Assembly (NCBI RefSeq): GCF_000691225.1
Contig: NZ_JMSZ01000015.1
Coordinates: 124,001-188,000, forward strand
Reading direction: 5' to 3'
DNA: 64,000 nt
DNA from: Nitrincola lacisaponensis
Lineage (GTDB): Bacteria; Pseudomonadota; Gammaproteobacteria; Pseudomonadales; Balneatricaceae
Position 1 is the stretch's first letter; every line of letters begins with the position of its first letter. The notes under the pieces are model-generated. The model was not told where the DNA came from and did no database searches. It saw only the letters and a program-made list of their open reading frames with translations. The position numbers and the translations under genes were made by a program. This document shows, in pieces, positions 22,317 through 34,000 of the stretch.

Positions 22317-22813
22317 GAGAAAATCTCCATCAAGGGTTTTTCATAGCGCTCTTTAATGGTGGCGATGAGTTCCGCTTCATCGGTCATCGATAACGCATGG
22401 ATATAGAGAAACTTGCGGCACTGTGAAACTTCAGAGCTGACAGTACCCGGTGTCAGTGAAACGGTGCTGGCCAGCAGTGTGATAGGCAGGTCACCTTCGA
22501 TATCCAGCGGCATGGCGATCAGCGCTGGATGTAATTGATCCAGAGGCCCCATCACCTGTCTGGCGACTTCCACATTGGCAGTGACAATATCACCGAGTAC
22601 CATCAGTGCATAGCGGGCTGTCTTGACCGGCTTATGCAGAGCCGGCTGAGGGTGGCTCAGACCTGATGTCAGTAGCGGAATACCCAGTGCGAGAATTGTT
22701 CCCAGCACCAGGTGTCCGGGTGCCAGGGTGTTATTCAGCAGTAGCCAGGTGACCAGCAGCAAAATGCTGTGGTAAGGCATGGGGAGCCAGCGAAAGCGGG
22801 GCTTGGCAAGCAT
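22310..22813 (-). CDS. mnhE: Mrp/Mnh Na+/H+ antiporter subunit E
   Basis: Subunit E, 167 residues: two membrane helices near the N-terminus (about 14-50) and a cytoplasmic C-terminal domain. Family landmarks are the NNTLAPGHLVLGTILALGIP region and the block TLLASTVSLTPGTVS, typical of MnhE. One base separates it from mnhD. Confidence 0.92.
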   Translation of the reverse strand: MLAKPRFRWLPMPYHSILLLVTWLLLNNTLAPGHLVLGTILALGIPLLTSGLSHPQPALHKPVKTARYALMVLGDIVTANVEVARQVMGPLDQLHPALIAMPLDIEGDLPITLLASTVSLTPGTVSSEVSQCRKFLYIHALSMTDEAELIATIKERYEKPLMEIFSC

Positions 22814-22814
22814 C

Positions 22815-24338
22815 TTAGTAGCCTCCTGCAGAAAGGTTCAGTGCGGGTAGCAAAGCGTCCACGGACAGGGCCGGGTCGTGTAACACAGCCGCGGCTGTGC
22901 TGGTTACTGCAGTGACCGGGCCTGCAAAAATCACCAGAAGCGGCGAGCAGATCAGCAACAGGGATACAGCCAGCAACTTGGCTACTGGCACCTGCTCACC
23001 CTCTTCATTCAGGCTGGTGACCCGCCAGAACAGTGTTGTACCTGCACGTGACAAGGCAATAATCGCAGCCAGTCCTGCCAGCAGGATAGCGCTCCAGGAC
23101 CAGGCCATGCTGGCGCCTGAATCAGCGGCTTGCAACAGCAGGGCTTTGCCGATAAAGCCGGAAAGCGGTGGCATGCCAACCATGGCAATGGCAGCGACAA
23201 AGTAGAGACCTGCCAGCAGATCACGTTGTTTCATCTGTCGTGCCTGAACAAAGCGATCTTCAGCCTTGCCACGCTGACGGCTGATCATGTCGGCGATCAG
23301 AAACATGGCGGCAGATACCAGAGTTGTGTGCAGCAGGTAATAGAACGCAGCACCTGCCGACTGTTCACTTCCCAGTGCAGCACCGACTAACAGGGTGCCC
23401 ACTGAAATCAGAATCATGTTTGCCGTCAGTAAACGCAGGTTGGAGCTGGCCAGTGTACCAACAGCTCCGGCAAAGAGTGTCAGAATCGCAATTGGCCAGA
23501 GCCAGAATTGGGCGATATGAGCCAGCTCGCCAGCCTGCTCACCAAAGATCACGGTATGTACCCGGAAAATGCTGTAGATACCCACCTTGGTCATAATCGC
23601 AAACATGGCAGCGACGGGGGCGCTGGCCGCTGCATAGGTGCGGGGCAGCCAGAAGTGCAGTGGCAGCATGGCTGATTTCAGACCGAATACTACCAGTAAC
23701 AGCAGCCCGGCAACCTTGACCAGCAATTGATCATCATGGCTGAGGTGTTGCAGCTTAATCGCCATATCTGCGATATTCAGCGTACCCAGCATGCCATAGA
23801 GAATACCCAGTGCAATCAGGAAAATGCTTGAACCGACCAGGTTCAGAATCACATAGTGCAGGCTGGCCTGGGTTTTCTGCTTGCCGCCGCCGTGCACCAG
23901 CAAGGCATACGAGGCAATCAGCAGGATTTCAAAGCAGACAAACAGGTTAAACAGGTCGCCGGTTAAAAACGCACCATTCACACCTGCCATCAGCAGTAAA
24001 ATCAGGGTGTGATAATACATCCCGGTTTCATCATCACCTGCGCAGGCAAACAGGATCGCAGCCAGTCCGAGTACAGATGTCAGCAGCATCAGCAAAGCCG
24101 CAAGAGGATCGGCAACCAGCACAATGCCAAAGGGAGGCTGCCAGTTACCCAACAGGTACAACTGTGTGCCCTGCGTATAACTGGTATGCAGCAGCGTGGC
24201 GGATACCAGAATCAGCAGCAGACTGGTGAAAATGGCAAAGATGCGCTGACGAATCAAGGCGTTCTGAATCGGTGGCAGCAACAGCAGCAGTCCACCCAGT
24301 ATCGGCAGTAAAAATGGCAGAATAACCAGATGTGACAT
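22815..24338 (-). CDS. mnhD: Mrp/Mnh Na+/H+ antiporter subunit D
   Basis: Large membrane subunit related to NuoM/NuoN of complex I, 507 residues with about 14 transmembrane segments. It has the proton-pumping family pattern: LLMAGVNGAFLTGDLFNLFV with FEILLIASYALL, then VFGLKSAMLPLHFWLPRTYA with the key Lys, then MTKVGIYSIFRVHTV. It shares one base with the mnhC stop (TGATG), suggesting translational coupling. Confidence 0.95.
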   Translation of the reverse strand: MSHLVILPFLLPILGGLLLLLPPIQNALIRQRIFAIFTSLLLILVSATLLHTSYTQGTQLYLLGNWQPPFGIVLVADPLAALLMLLTSVLGLAAILFACAGDDETGMYYHTLILLLMAGVNGAFLTGDLFNLFVCFEILLIASYALLVHGGGKQKTQASLHYVILNLVGSSIFLIALGILYGMLGTLNIADMAIKLQHLSHDDQLLVKVAGLLLLVVFGLKSAMLPLHFWLPRTYAAASAPVAAMFAIMTKVGIYSIFRVHTVIFGEQAGELAHIAQFWLWPIAILTLFAGAVGTLASSNLRLLTANMILISVGTLLVGAALGSEQSAGAAFYYLLHTTLVSAAMFLIADMISRQRGKAEDRFVQARQMKQRDLLAGLYFVAAIAMVGMPPLSGFIGKALLLQAADSGASMAWSWSAILLAGLAAIIALSRAGTTLFWRVTSLNEEGEQVPVAKLLAVSLLLICSPLLVIFAGPVTAVTSTAAAVLHDPALSVDALLPALNLSAGGY

Positions 24339-24694
24339 CAGTTCCGCTCCTTGTCAGACAAGGAAGAGTGATCGGGAATGCGTCCATCCACATGGTCATT
24401 GCCCAGATCGCCACGTCCGCGCATCGCCAGAATGACAACAAAGGCCGTCATGGCAAATCCTATGACAATCGCCGTCAGGACCAGGGCTTGCGGTAGAGGG
24501 TCACCGTATTGATCAGTGCTGCCAATGATCGCGGCAGAATTGATCGACAGGCGGCCACTGGAGAAAAGAAACAAGTTAACGGCATAGCCCAGCAGTGTTA
24601 ATCCAACGACAACCGGGAAGGTTCTGCCACGCAGAATCAAAAAAACTCCACAGGTGGTTAACACACCGACACAGAGTGCAAACAGCGCTTCCAT
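24338..24694 (-). CDS. mnhC: Mrp/Mnh Na+/H+ antiporter subunit C
   Basis: NuoK-like subunit, 118 residues with three membrane helices. Family segments are GVFLILRGRTFPVVVGLTLL and DPLPQALVLTAIVIGFAMTA. One-base overlaps on both sides (TAATG with mnhA, TGATG with mnhD) tie its translation to its neighbours. Confidence 0.95.
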   Translation of the reverse strand: MEALFALCVGVLTTCGVFLILRGRTFPVVVGLTLLGYAVNLFLFSSGRLSINSAAIIGSTDQYGDPLPQALVLTAIVIGFAMTAFVVILAMRGRGDLGNDHVDGRIPDHSSLSDKERN

Positions 24695-27489
24695 TAACGG
24701 TTCTCCTCCATTTTGGGACGGTGTGAGGTGGTGAGTTTACCCAGGTTTGCCAGAATCAGCAGTGTTGCTGCAACAACAGTAATGTAAACACCCAGGTCAA
24801 ATGCAATGGCACTGGCCAATTCAAATTCTCCAATCCAGGGCAAGTGGAAATAATCAAACCAGCTGGTCAGGAATGGCTTGTCAAACAGCCAGCTGCCCAT
24901 ACCGGTCAGGGCAGCAATGAGCACGCCGATGGCAATTGACCACTGATAGTTGACCTTCAGTCTGGGTTTGACCCAATCCACACCATGCGCGATGTATTGC
25001 AAAATGATAGCCACAGCGGTAATCAATCCGGCAATAAAGCCTCCACCGGGCATGTTATGGCCACGCAGGAAGATATAGGCTGATACCAGCAACGCCAGAG
25101 GCAGCAGTGACTGAGATACTGTACGCAAAATCATCGGGTGGCTGTCTTTGGTCCAGTTGCGGCCCTTTATATCACCTGATGGCATGGAGACTTTCATGCG
25201 ATTAATCAGTTTGAAGATGCCCAGTGCGGCAATTCCCAGCACCAGGATTTCACCGAAGGTATCAAAACCACGGAAATCGACCAGAATGACGTTGACGGCA
25301 TTGGTGCCGCCACCGCCAGGCTTGCTGTTCTCCAGGAAAAAGTCAGAGATACTCAAGCCTGAACGCGTCATGATGGCATAGTTCAGGGTGGCAAAAATGC
25401 CACCAATCAGTGCAGCGATACCCAGGTCACGCGCCACCCGTCCGGGGCTGGACTCCTTCGGGGTCTGTTGCGGCAGGAAAAAAAGTGCCAGCATCAGCAG
25501 AATAATCGTGACAACCTCAACGGACAGCTGCGTGAGTGCCAGGTCTGGTGCGGAGAAGTAGGAAAAGCTTACCGATACAACCAGTCCAACCACGGAAAGT
25601 GTCAGCAGGGAAATGTAGCGCTGACGATGCCAGATCACTGTGGCCAGGGCTGAAAAGATCAGGATGACGGCCAGCGTCAGTGTCAGCCAGTTCAGCGGCA
25701 GCGGTTCACGATCACCTGCCGTATCGACCAGCTGTAGCAGTGGTTTTCCTGCAAAAACGGCGACCAGCAGGAATAACAGGAACAGATAGCGCTGCAGTGA
25801 CCCGTTTTCGAAAAACTGCTGGATACGTACGCTGCTGCGTACCAGACACTGAATCAGACTTTCAAACACCAGTTTGGCATCGGTTTCCGGAAACTGACTC
25901 TGAAATTTGAACAGCTTGCGGCGGTTATGATAGATGATTACCCCCAGCAGCATAGCGACGATACTCATCACCAGAGCCAGGTTAAAGCCATGCCAGATGG
26001 ACAGGGAGTAGTTCGGGACATCGCCCCCCAGAACGGCAACTGAGGCGCTGTAGAGCAGCCCGCCAACCATAAAGCCGGGGAACAGTCCTACCAGCAGACA
26101 GAGCGCAACCAGAATCTCCACCGGGACCTTCATATAGCGTGGTGGCTCATGTGGTGTTTTTGGCAGATCAACCGGTTCGCCATTAAAGAACACGTCATGA
26201 ATAAAGCGCAGTGAATAGGCCACCGAGAAGACCGCCGCCAGCGTTGCCAGTACCGGGATCATCCAGGACAGTGAACCCAGCGTATGCTGCAGCAGGGTTT
26301 CTGCAAAGAACATCTCTTTGGACAGGAAACCATTCAGTAAGGGGACACCTGCCATGGATGCAGCCGCTACCATCGCCAGGGTGGCAGTATGCGGCATGTA
26401 TTTCCACAGACCATTCAGTCGGCGCATATCCCGGGTACCTGCTTCATGGTCAATAATCCCGGCGGCCATGAATAGTGAGGCTTTAAAGGTGGCATGGTTG
26501 ATAATATGGAAGATTGCAGCAATTGCAGCCAGTTCGGTTCCCATTCCCAGTAACAGTGTGATCAGACCCAGGTGGCTGATAGTGGAGTAGGCCAGCAAAC
26601 CTTTCAGATCATGTTTGAACAGTGCGGTATAAGCGCCCAACAGCAGCGTAGCCATACCCGTCAGCGTCACCACGATAACCCAGAGCTCGGTGCCTGCCAG
26701 TGCCGGATAGAAACGGGCCATCAGGAAAATGCCGGCTTTTACCATGGTGGCTGAGTGCAGGTAAGCGCTGACGGGTGTCGGGGCCGCCATGGCATGCGGG
26801 AGCCAGAAATGGAAAGGAAATTGTGCTGATTTGGTAAAAGCACCCAGTAAAACCAGGCCAAGCACTACAGGGTAGAGGGCATGCTCACGGATCAGATCAC
26901 CCTGTTGCAGCACCACCTGAAGATCATAACTGCCGACAATTTTACCCAGCAGAATCAGGCCTGCCAGTAATGCCAGTCCACCGGCTCCGGTGACGGTCAG
27001 GGCCATACGCGCACCTTTACGACCTTCTGTCTTGCCATGCCAGAAACTGATCAGCAGGAACGAACTGATACTGGTCAGCTCCCAGAACATCCATAACTGA
27101 ATCAGGTTATTGGACAGGACGATGCCGAGCATGGCGGTCATGAACAGCATCAGATAGGCGTAGAACTTGCCCATTGAATCCTTTGAGGACAGGTAATAAC
27201 GCGCATACAGGATAATCAGTAAGCCAATACCGAGAATCAGCAGTGCAAACAGGAAGGCCAGTCCGTCGAGGCGGAAAGACAATGCCATGCCAAGTGCAGG
27301 CACCCAGTCAACAGCAACAATGAGGGTGTCACCGCGAAAAACGGCAGGTGCCTTGAATAACAGAATGAGCAGTGCCAGTGCGGGCGCTGCGGCTGTTGCA
27401 AAGGCACAATTGGTTCGCCCAAACCGCTCGGAAAACATGGGAGCGAGCACCCCGAGTGCCGGTAACAAGGGGATCCAGAAAAGACTCAT
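24694..27489 (-). CDS. mnhA: Mrp/Mnh Na+/H+ antiporter subunits A and B fused
   Basis: First gene of the antiporter operon. 931 residues. The N-terminal ~500 resemble NuoL ([54 protein letters not shown]). An MrpA-specific C-terminal part follows, then from about residue 790 an MrpB-like domain ([20 protein letters not shown], then [14 protein letters not shown]). In Bacillus, MrpA and MrpB are separate genes; the fusion is the arrangement called group 2 or PhaAB/ShaAB. The complex exports Na+ in exchange for H+ and supports growth at high pH or salt. Divergent from the chemoreceptor gene with a 209-bp gap. Confidence 0.95.
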   Translation of the reverse strand: MSLFWIPLLPALGVLAPMFSERFGRTNCAFATAAAPALALLILLFKAPAVFRGDTLIVAVDWVPALGMALSFRLDGLAFLFALLILGIGLLIILYARYYLSSKDSMGKFYAYLMLFMTAMLGIVLSNNLIQLWMFWELTSISSFLLISFWHGKTEGRKGARMALTVTGAGGLALLAGLILLGKIVGSYDLQVVLQQGDLIREHALYPVVLGLVLLGAFTKSAQFPFHFWLPHAMAAPTPVSAYLHSATMVKAGIFLMARFYPALAGTELWVIVVTLTGMATLLLGAYTALFKHDLKGLLAYSTISHLGLITLLLGMGTELAAIAAIFHIINHATFKASLFMAAGIIDHEAGTRDMRRLNGLWKYMPHTATLAMVAAASMAGVPLLNGFLSKEMFFAETLLQHTLGSLSWMIPVLATLAAVFSVAYSLRFIHDVFFNGEPVDLPKTPHEPPRYMKVPVEILVALCLLVGLFPGFMVGGLLYSASVAVLGGDVPNYSLSIWHGFNLALVMSIVAMLLGVIIYHNRRKLFKFQSQFPETDAKLVFESLIQCLVRSSVRIQQFFENGSLQRYLFLLFLLVAVFAGKPLLQLVDTAGDREPLPLNWLTLTLAVILIFSALATVIWHRQRYISLLTLSVVGLVVSVSFSYFSAPDLALTQLSVEVVTIILLMLALFFLPQQTPKESSPGRVARDLGIAALIGGIFATLNYAIMTRSGLSISDFFLENSKPGGGGTNAVNVILVDFRGFDTFGEILVLGIAALGIFKLINRMKVSMPSGDIKGRNWTKDSHPMILRTVSQSLLPLALLVSAYIFLRGHNMPGGGFIAGLITAVAIILQYIAHGVDWVKPRLKVNYQWSIAIGVLIAALTGMGSWLFDKPFLTSWFDYFHLPWIGEFELASAIAFDLGVYITVVAATLLILANLGKLTTSHRPKMEENR

Positions 27490-27631
27490 GTGGCAGTAAG
27501 CTCCTGCAATTTAACGTAACAGACGGGCATGAAAAACGCTCCATTCTAATCTAATTACAAAAGGCAATAAAAGCGGTTAAGGGGTTTTTGCTAATAAACG
27601 GCTTTGTTTGAATCAACAGCTCTGGAGTATT

Positions 27632-27658
27632 TTGACGACAGTATGAGTGTGGTATAAG
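27632..27658 (+). promoter_or_regulatory. Weak promoter candidate before the chemoreceptor
   Basis: TTGACG (27632-27637) and TATAAG (27653-27658) fit the sigma-70 boxes, but the spacer is only 15 bp, so this is weak. It lies about 40 bp before the start codon in the mnhA/chemoreceptor divergent gap. A sigma-28-type element was looked for and not found with correct spacing. Confidence 0.3.
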
Positions 27659-27698
27659 ACCTTGGTATAGATTTTATTTGGTCTGGCGGAGTGGTGGT

Positions 27699-30038
27699 AT
27701 GAGTCTACAAAAAAAATTATTGCTGATTATATTGGCGCTGGCATTGATGGCTGCGGTAACGTCAAGTCTGCTGATCAGCTCGGCAAGCTTGCGTGCAGGA
27801 GAATCCTTGCTCAGAGAGCAGGCGGATCTGCGTGTTGCCATGATCAGTCAGGCACAGCAGCAGCGTCTGGATGAATACTTGCAGGGTGTGCAGCAGCAAG
27901 TCGCCAACCATGCCCGCAGTGTGCAGGCTCGTCGGGCGATCACCGGGATGGGTTCTGCCTATCGTGGTTATCGTCTGAATGCGGTTGTACGCAGTCTTGA
28001 AAACACCGATGAGGTGTCGGCCGCACTGCAACACTACTTGCAACAAGGGTTTGCGCAATCACTGTTGGCACTGAATCCGGGTCAATCCTTTGATGCTGCA
28101 GGTTATGTCGCGTCCTTGAGCAAACCTGAACTGGTTCTTCAATATTACTATCTGGTCGAATCGTCCGGTGACTGGGCACAGAAACAGTGGGTGGATGAAG
28201 CTGATGATCGTTCTCGCTACAGCATAGCCCATCGGGAGTTTAATCCAGAACTGCGTGAATTTTCTGAAGCCTATGGGTTTACGGACCTTTATTACATCGA
28301 TACATCCGGCAATGTCGTCTACTCGCTGTTGAAGCATCCTGATTTTGGTATTTCGGTAGATCATCCGCTGTTGAGTGATACGGGTCTGGCCCAGGCGTAT
28401 CGTCAGGCATTGCAGCTGCCTGTGGAGGCAGCGCCAGTCGTGACAGATTTTGCCAGCTATCGTCCGGCACTGGATTTGCCCAGCGCCTTTGTCGCTATGC
28501 CGGTCTATGAGGCGGGAGAAAGTGAGCCTGCCGGTGTGTTTGCAGTACGGTTAACCACTGAAGCTCTGCAAGCCACCCTTTCCAATCAGGGGAATCGTGC
28601 CGCGCTTGGACTCGGTGAAACAGGAGATACCTATCTGTTGAATCGGCAGGGCGTTCTGTTATCGGGCAAGCGCGAATTTGACAGTGCTCCTGATGTGTTT
28701 CTGCAGCAACTGTCGCAACTTGGCTCCCAGCAGCGTGAGCTGATGCAGAAACGTCAGAGTCCAGTGGGTATCCTGTCACTCGATAGTCATGCCATACAGC
28801 AGGCGCAGGCGGGGCAGTCAGGAGTCGAGGGATATCTCAATCCGATGCAGCAAGCCGTGATCGGTGCTTTCCAGCCGCTGACATTTGCCGGGTTGAACTG
28901 GTTATTGATCACAGAAGTGGACGCAGATGAGGCCCTGGCGGCGGTACGAGAGTTGCGTCGGGAAGTGGTGAGTTATGCTGTTGGCATTACATTAGCGGTA
29001 CTGTTGTTGGCGGGTGTAGCTGCACTGCTGATTGCACGGTCATTGGGTAAACCCGTGGCGGTACTCAAAGGCAGTTTGGTAGGTATACAGCAGAGTCGTG
29101 ATTTGACCCGAAAAAGCCCGTTACAGGGGCAGGATGAGTTTGGTCAGATCTCAACCGCATTGAATCGGCTGCTGGAGGATATTGCTCAGTCAGTCACTCA
29201 GGTAGGACAGGCAGCTGGAACGGTCAATACGGCGTCATCAGAATTGCTCCAGGGGTCAGAGCAGACGCTGAAACTGCTCAATCAGCAGCGTCAGCGTAAC
29301 CAGTCTGCCGAAGCGCTGCTGGGTGATTTGGTATCCAGTGCGACTGAGGTGAGTGAGCAGGCACAGACTACGCACCGATTGACCCAAACAGCCGATCAGG
29401 AAATTGACGGCAGCAGTCGTATCATTCAGCAGGTCATCGCTGAGGTACAGCAGATGGCAGAGGGCGTTAGTGACTCTGCCTCGAGTATTACCCAGTTGGC
29501 AAAAGAGTTTGATCAAATTGGCCAGGTACTGGAAGTGATTTCCCAGTTGGCTGCTCAAACCAATTTACTGGCGTTGAATGCTGCGATTGAGGCTGCGCGG
29601 GCGGGTGAACATGGTCGAGGGTTTGCTGTGGTAGCCGAAGAGGTGCGCAAGCTGGCGCAGCGCTCTCATGATGCCACTGAACAGATTCAGGACATCATTA
29701 ATGGCCTGTTGAAAAATACGCGTCTGGCGGAGCAGCGGATGAACAGTGAGCAGGAGCGCTCTGTTGCACTGGGAAAAACCGCCTTGACTGCGGAATCTGC
29801 TTTGCAAACAATCGGTAGTGCATTACAGGCCATTGTGGAGGCCAATCAGGATATCCTGACGATTTCCACTGAGCAGAAGCGTATGACGGATGAGCTGGCG
29901 AGTGTACTGCAAGGCAGCTTTGACAGTGCGCGTGCGACTCAGCAGCAGGCAGATGAAAATGCAGCGGCCAGTGAACGCTTGGGGCAGGTAGCTCATGAGC
30001 TGAACCAGACAGCCACACAGTGGAAAGTTTCACGCTGA
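27699..30038 (+). CDS. Methyl-accepting chemotaxis protein
   Basis: Membrane chemoreceptor signalling through CheW/CheA. From ATG 27699 it has 779 residues: TM1 (about 5-25), a large periplasmic sensor region of about 400 residues likely of dCache type (two PAS-like parts, with [15 protein letters not shown] and [16 protein letters not shown]), TM2 (about 428-448), HAMP, and the cytoplasmic coiled coil with the invariant hairpin tip [20 protein letters not shown] and [15 protein letters not shown]. No CheR/CheB-tethering pentapeptide is seen at the C-terminus. A TTG at 27678 is in frame, but GGAG seven bases before the ATG decides the start. The ligand cannot be told from sequence. Confidence 0.94.
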   Translation: MSLQKKLLLIILALALMAAVTSSLLISSASLRAGESLLREQADLRVAMISQAQQQRLDEYLQGVQQQVANHARSVQARRAITGMGSAYRGYRLNAVVRSLENTDEVSAALQHYLQQGFAQSLLALNPGQSFDAAGYVASLSKPELVLQYYYLVESSGDWAQKQWVDEADDRSRYSIAHREFNPELREFSEAYGFTDLYYIDTSGNVVYSLLKHPDFGISVDHPLLSDTGLAQAYRQALQLPVEAAPVVTDFASYRPALDLPSAFVAMPVYEAGESEPAGVFAVRLTTEALQATLSNQGNRAALGLGETGDTYLLNRQGVLLSGKREFDSAPDVFLQQLSQLGSQQRELMQKRQSPVGILSLDSHAIQQAQAGQSGVEGYLNPMQQAVIGAFQPLTFAGLNWLLITEVDADEALAAVRELRREVVSYAVGITLAVLLLAGVAALLIARSLGKPVAVLKGSLVGIQQSRDLTRKSPLQGQDEFGQISTALNRLLEDIAQSVTQVGQAAGTVNTASSELLQGSEQTLKLLNQQRQRNQSAEALLGDLVSSATEVSEQAQTTHRLTQTADQEIDGSSRIIQQVIAEVQQMAEGVSDSASSITQLAKEFDQIGQVLEVISQLAAQTNLLALNAAIEAARAGEHGRGFAVVAEEVRKLAQRSHDATEQIQDIINGLLKNTRLAEQRMNSEQERSVALGKTALTAESALQTIGSALQAIVEANQDILTISTEQKRMTDELASVLQGSFDSARATQQQADENAAASERLGQVAHELNQTATQWKVSR

Positions 30039-30062
30039 GAATGACAGGTTGGAGAGTGCTTT

Positions 30063-31034
30063 GTGAACATAGCGATACTGGATGATTACCAGGATCAGGT
30101 GAGAAGCCTGTCCTGCTTTTCCTTACTGCAGGCACATGATGTGCGCATACTGAACACCACCTATGTCGATCCGGTTGAACTGGCTGATCAGTTAGCTGGT
30201 GTTGAAGCGCTGGTATTGATTCGGGAGCGTACGTTGATCACTGAAGCCTTGCTGTCGCGCTTGCCGACGTTAAAACTCATTAGCCAGACCGGCAAAATCA
30301 GTCAGCATCTGGATCCTCAGCTGTGTCAGCGTTTTGGTGTTGCGGTAGCCGAAGGTGTGGGGTCGCCTGTCGCACCCTCTGAGCTCTGCTGGGCCTTGAT
30401 CATGAATGCTTCACGCCACCTGAGTGCTTATGTGCAGCAGTTGTCTGCCGGTCAGTGGCAGCAGTCAGGCAGCCTGGGGCTTGGACGCAGCTTGCAGGGG
30501 CGTCAGTTGGGTATCTGGGGGTATGGCAAAATAGGTCAGCGTGTGGCCCAGTATGCCCGTGCCTTTGGTATGCAAGTACTGGTATGGGGGAGTGAGGGCT
30601 CCAGAAAAAAAGCTGTTGAGGATGGCTTTTCGGCGGCTGAGAATAAAGCACAGTTTTTTGCCTCGGCCGATGTGATTTCACTGCATTTACGACTGAATCC
30701 TGTGACTCGTTATTGCGTGACGGCTGAGGACCTGGCCCTGATGAAAGCTGATGCCTTGCTGGTCAATATCAGTCGTGCCGAGCTGATTGAACCAAATGCG
30801 CTTTATGATGCGCTCGTTCAGGTGCCGACACGTCAGGCAGCGCTGGATGTGTTTGAACAGGAACCTGTGATCCCGGCGCAGGAGCCACTGCTGCGTCTGC
30901 CTAATGTGTTGGCATCACCACATCTGGGCTATGTTGAACGCAGCAGTTACGAACTCTATTTTCGTGTGGCATTTGAAAATGTGCTCGCGTTTGCTGAGGG
31001 CAGGCCACACAACCTGGTACAGGTGGCATCCTAG
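30063..31034 (+). CDS. D-2-hydroxyacid dehydrogenase family protein
   Basis: NAD(P)-dependent D-isomer-specific 2-hydroxyacid dehydrogenase of the SerA/GyaR superfamily, 323 residues. The nucleotide motif is IWGYGKIGQRVAQYARAFG (about residues 157-175). The catalytic triad positions are present: Arg in LLVNISRAELI, Glu in LDVFEQEPV, His in ASPHLGYVE. The substrate is unknown; phosphoglycerate, glyoxylate/hydroxypyruvate or a 2-ketoacid are possible. The start is GTG 30063. It is 24 bp after the chemoreceptor, in the same direction, and nearly abuts the convergent RND gene. Confidence 0.9.
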   Translation: MNIAILDDYQDQVRSLSCFSLLQAHDVRILNTTYVDPVELADQLAGVEALVLIRERTLITEALLSRLPTLKLISQTGKISQHLDPQLCQRFGVAVAEGVGSPVAPSELCWALIMNASRHLSAYVQQLSAGQWQQSGSLGLGRSLQGRQLGIWGYGKIGQRVAQYARAFGMQVLVWGSEGSRKKAVEDGFSAAENKAQFFASADVISLHLRLNPVTRYCVTAEDLALMKADALLVNISRAELIEPNALYDALVQVPTRQAALDVFEQEPVIPAQEPLLRLPNVLASPHLGYVERSSYELYFRVAFENVLAFAEGRPHNLVQVAS

Positions 31035-31042
31035 TCATCTGC

Positions 31043-34000
31043 TCAGGTTCGTCTGCTTGTGAGCTTGTAAATCAGTGGGATGGTGAAAAGTGTCAGCAGT
31101 GTCGAGACGCAAATACCCCAAACGATTGCGGTGGCAACCGGGCCAAAAATAAGCGACTTGCCACCCAGTCCCAGGGCTAGTCCCATGAGTCCTGCCATAG
31201 TGGTTGCGGCCGTGATCAGAATAGGGACCAGACGTCGTCTGGATGCATAAATGATGGCGTGCTGAATACTCATGCCTGCTTCCCGGCGGCTGTTGGCGGC
31301 GGCAATCAATACGATTGCCGAGTTGACTGCGATCCCTGATAACGCAACCAGTCCATAGAGGGTATAGAGACTGAGCGGATTATTGCTGAGCCACAGACCA
31401 TATGCCACACCGGTAAATGCCATGGGAATGGTGAGCAGTATGATGAAGGGCTGGAAATAACTTCTGAATTGAGCACCCAGTATGAGATACATCAAACCTA
31501 CACCCAGAATAAAGAGTGCTGTCAGGGCACTGAGTGACTCTTGAATGTCATCCAGTTCTCCCGAGAAATCCAGTGTAATTCCCGGGTGCTGCTGTGCGAT
31601 TTCTTGCCAGGCATCCTGAATTTGCTGGTTAGCCTGTAGGGTGTCTATCTTGCTGCGGTCAATATTGGCTTCAAGGGTAATAGAGCGGCTGAAGTTATAG
31701 TGACGCAGGCTTTCAAAGCCTACTCTGATCTCAATATCCACCAGTTCGCTCAAGGGAATGAGAGTGCCGCTGGGTGTGGCAATCAGGGTATCCAGCCAGT
31801 GCCGTATATCCTCTGTCTCAGTGCCCTGGCTGCGTACGCGCAGATCCACCTGTTCACCCCGGTCTGTCATTTGTGCAACAATTTCACCGTCAGTCATGAT
31901 GCGCAGGGTGCGGGTGACGGTCATGGAATCAAGCCCGGCACGACGTATTGCGGGCAAGTTCAGCTGAGTGACCAGCTGTTGTATGCCGGGAGATGCATCA
32001 TTGGTGATATCGGTAATGCCGTCAATATCTTGCAGTATCAAAGTAAGGTCATCTATGGCCCGCTGAATCACCGGGTAGTCGTCACCACGTACTTTAATGC
32101 TGATCGGCATCGAACTTGGCGGGCCACCTGATAGTTTTAACAGATTGATTCTGGCAGGTGCGGGCGCCAGGTCAGGGAGCTGGTCACGCAATGTCTGGAT
32201 AATGTCATCAGCACTGCGGCCATTATTGTGGCGTGACGTCAGACTGATAAACACCTGGCCATAGGCATCGCCTAACAGTGGCTCGGTTTCGGTAAACATT
32301 TGGCCGGCATAGGCGACCATGGAGCGAATTTCATCTGGTCGAATCAGCGTTCTGGCGATCTGTTCAACCTGTTGTGTAGCGAGCAGCGTACTCTCCAGCG
32401 TCGAGCCGGCCGGCATTTCAACGTTGACATAAAATACCTGTAGCGTATCGGCCGCAAAAAAGTTAGTTGCGATGCGTTCACTGGCAACCAGATAGACAGC
32501 CGATGAAAATGTACTGATCAAGACCACCAGTGTCACCCAGGGGTGACGAAAGCTTTTAACCAGTATGCGTCCATAGAAGTTTCTCAGACGCCGCATGAAC
32601 TGTTCACGGCGGCTCAGGTGATGCTGCTGATAGGCTGGATCTGATTGCAGCAGTCTGGTTTGGGAAGGCAGCATCCAGAAGGCTTGTATCAGGCTGAATA
32701 ACAGTGCAAATGTGACCACCAGAGGCACAATGCGCATAAAGTCACCAAGAATGCCAGGCATCAGCATCAGGGGGAGAAAGGCTGCAACGGTGGTCATGAT
32801 GGCCGCTAACAGAGGCCAGCCGACTTCCTGCATTGCACCTATGGCGGCTTCAATGGAGTCCTGTCCGTGCTGGAGCCGTTGATGCATGGCTTCGACCATG
32901 ACCACGGCAACGTCGACCAGCATGCCCAGTGCGATGATAACACCCAGTAATACCGTCAGGTTGAGTGTTTCTTGCTGGGCCTGTAAAAGAATAAAGACGC
33001 CAGTCAGGGAAAAAGGGATTGCCAACGCAACCAATACACCAATTCGCCAGCCGAGAAACAGCCAGCTGACAATAAAGACAAACAGCAGTCCCTGCAGGGC
33101 ATTGGATTGCATGATATCAATAGCACGACGTGTGGTTTCGGTTTGATCATCGGCTAGTATGGCTGTCACGCCCTGGCCAGTATTCAGGTGGTTCCAGTCC
33201 TGTAAAAACTGATCCAGGGTGTTGACCAGTTCCAGGGTGTTGGCATTGGCATCTTTCATAACAGCCATCATCACAGCTGGCTTCTGCTCAAACCGGACGC
33301 TCTGCGTGGCATCCTGACGGGCACGCTGTATGGTGGCGACTTCTTCCAGTAATACTTCCCCGCTGAGCAAGGGGAGCTTGAGCCTGGCCAGCTGCTCTGG
33401 ATCAGGCGATTGTCCTACATGACGTATCAGCCATTGCTGGTTTGAGACAGTCAGGCGCCCGGCCGCCAGGTCCTGCCATTGCAAGGCGATCATATCGGCA
33501 ATCTGGGTCGGGCTGACACCGAGACTGGCCAAGCGGTCAAAATCCAGTTTTACCTGTACTTCCGGATCGTTCAGGCCAACTGTATCCACCCGATCAACAC
33601 CGCGTATCTGTTCCAGGTCGCGCTCCAGCTGGTAGGACAGTCGTCTGAGTGTTTCGTCATCATCCATTCCATACACCACCACCGTGGCAGACGGAAAAGC
33701 ATTGGCGCTGGTGATCTCAAGAATAATGGGTTCGACGATATCACTGGGCAGTTCGCTGCGTTTGCTCTGAATTTCCCGGCGCAGATCGTTCACCCGTTTG
33801 TCAAATGTACGTTCATCCAGATCCCGGAAACGCACCAGAATATTGGACAGGCCAACACGAGAGGTGCTGGATACAAAGTTGACATCGTTCAGTTTTCGCA
33901 GCGCATCTTCCATGGGCTGAGTCACACGCATCTCGATGTCTTCAGCACTGGCACCCGGCAGGGCTGTCACAATGACGATCCAGTTAAAGTTGATCGTAGG

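Noticed and set aside
27568-27597. Sigma-28-like sequence (TAAA ... GCTAATAA) before the chemoreceptor gene
   Set aside because: The spacer is about 18 bases rather than 15 and the -10 is imperfect; not good enough for a flagellar promoter.
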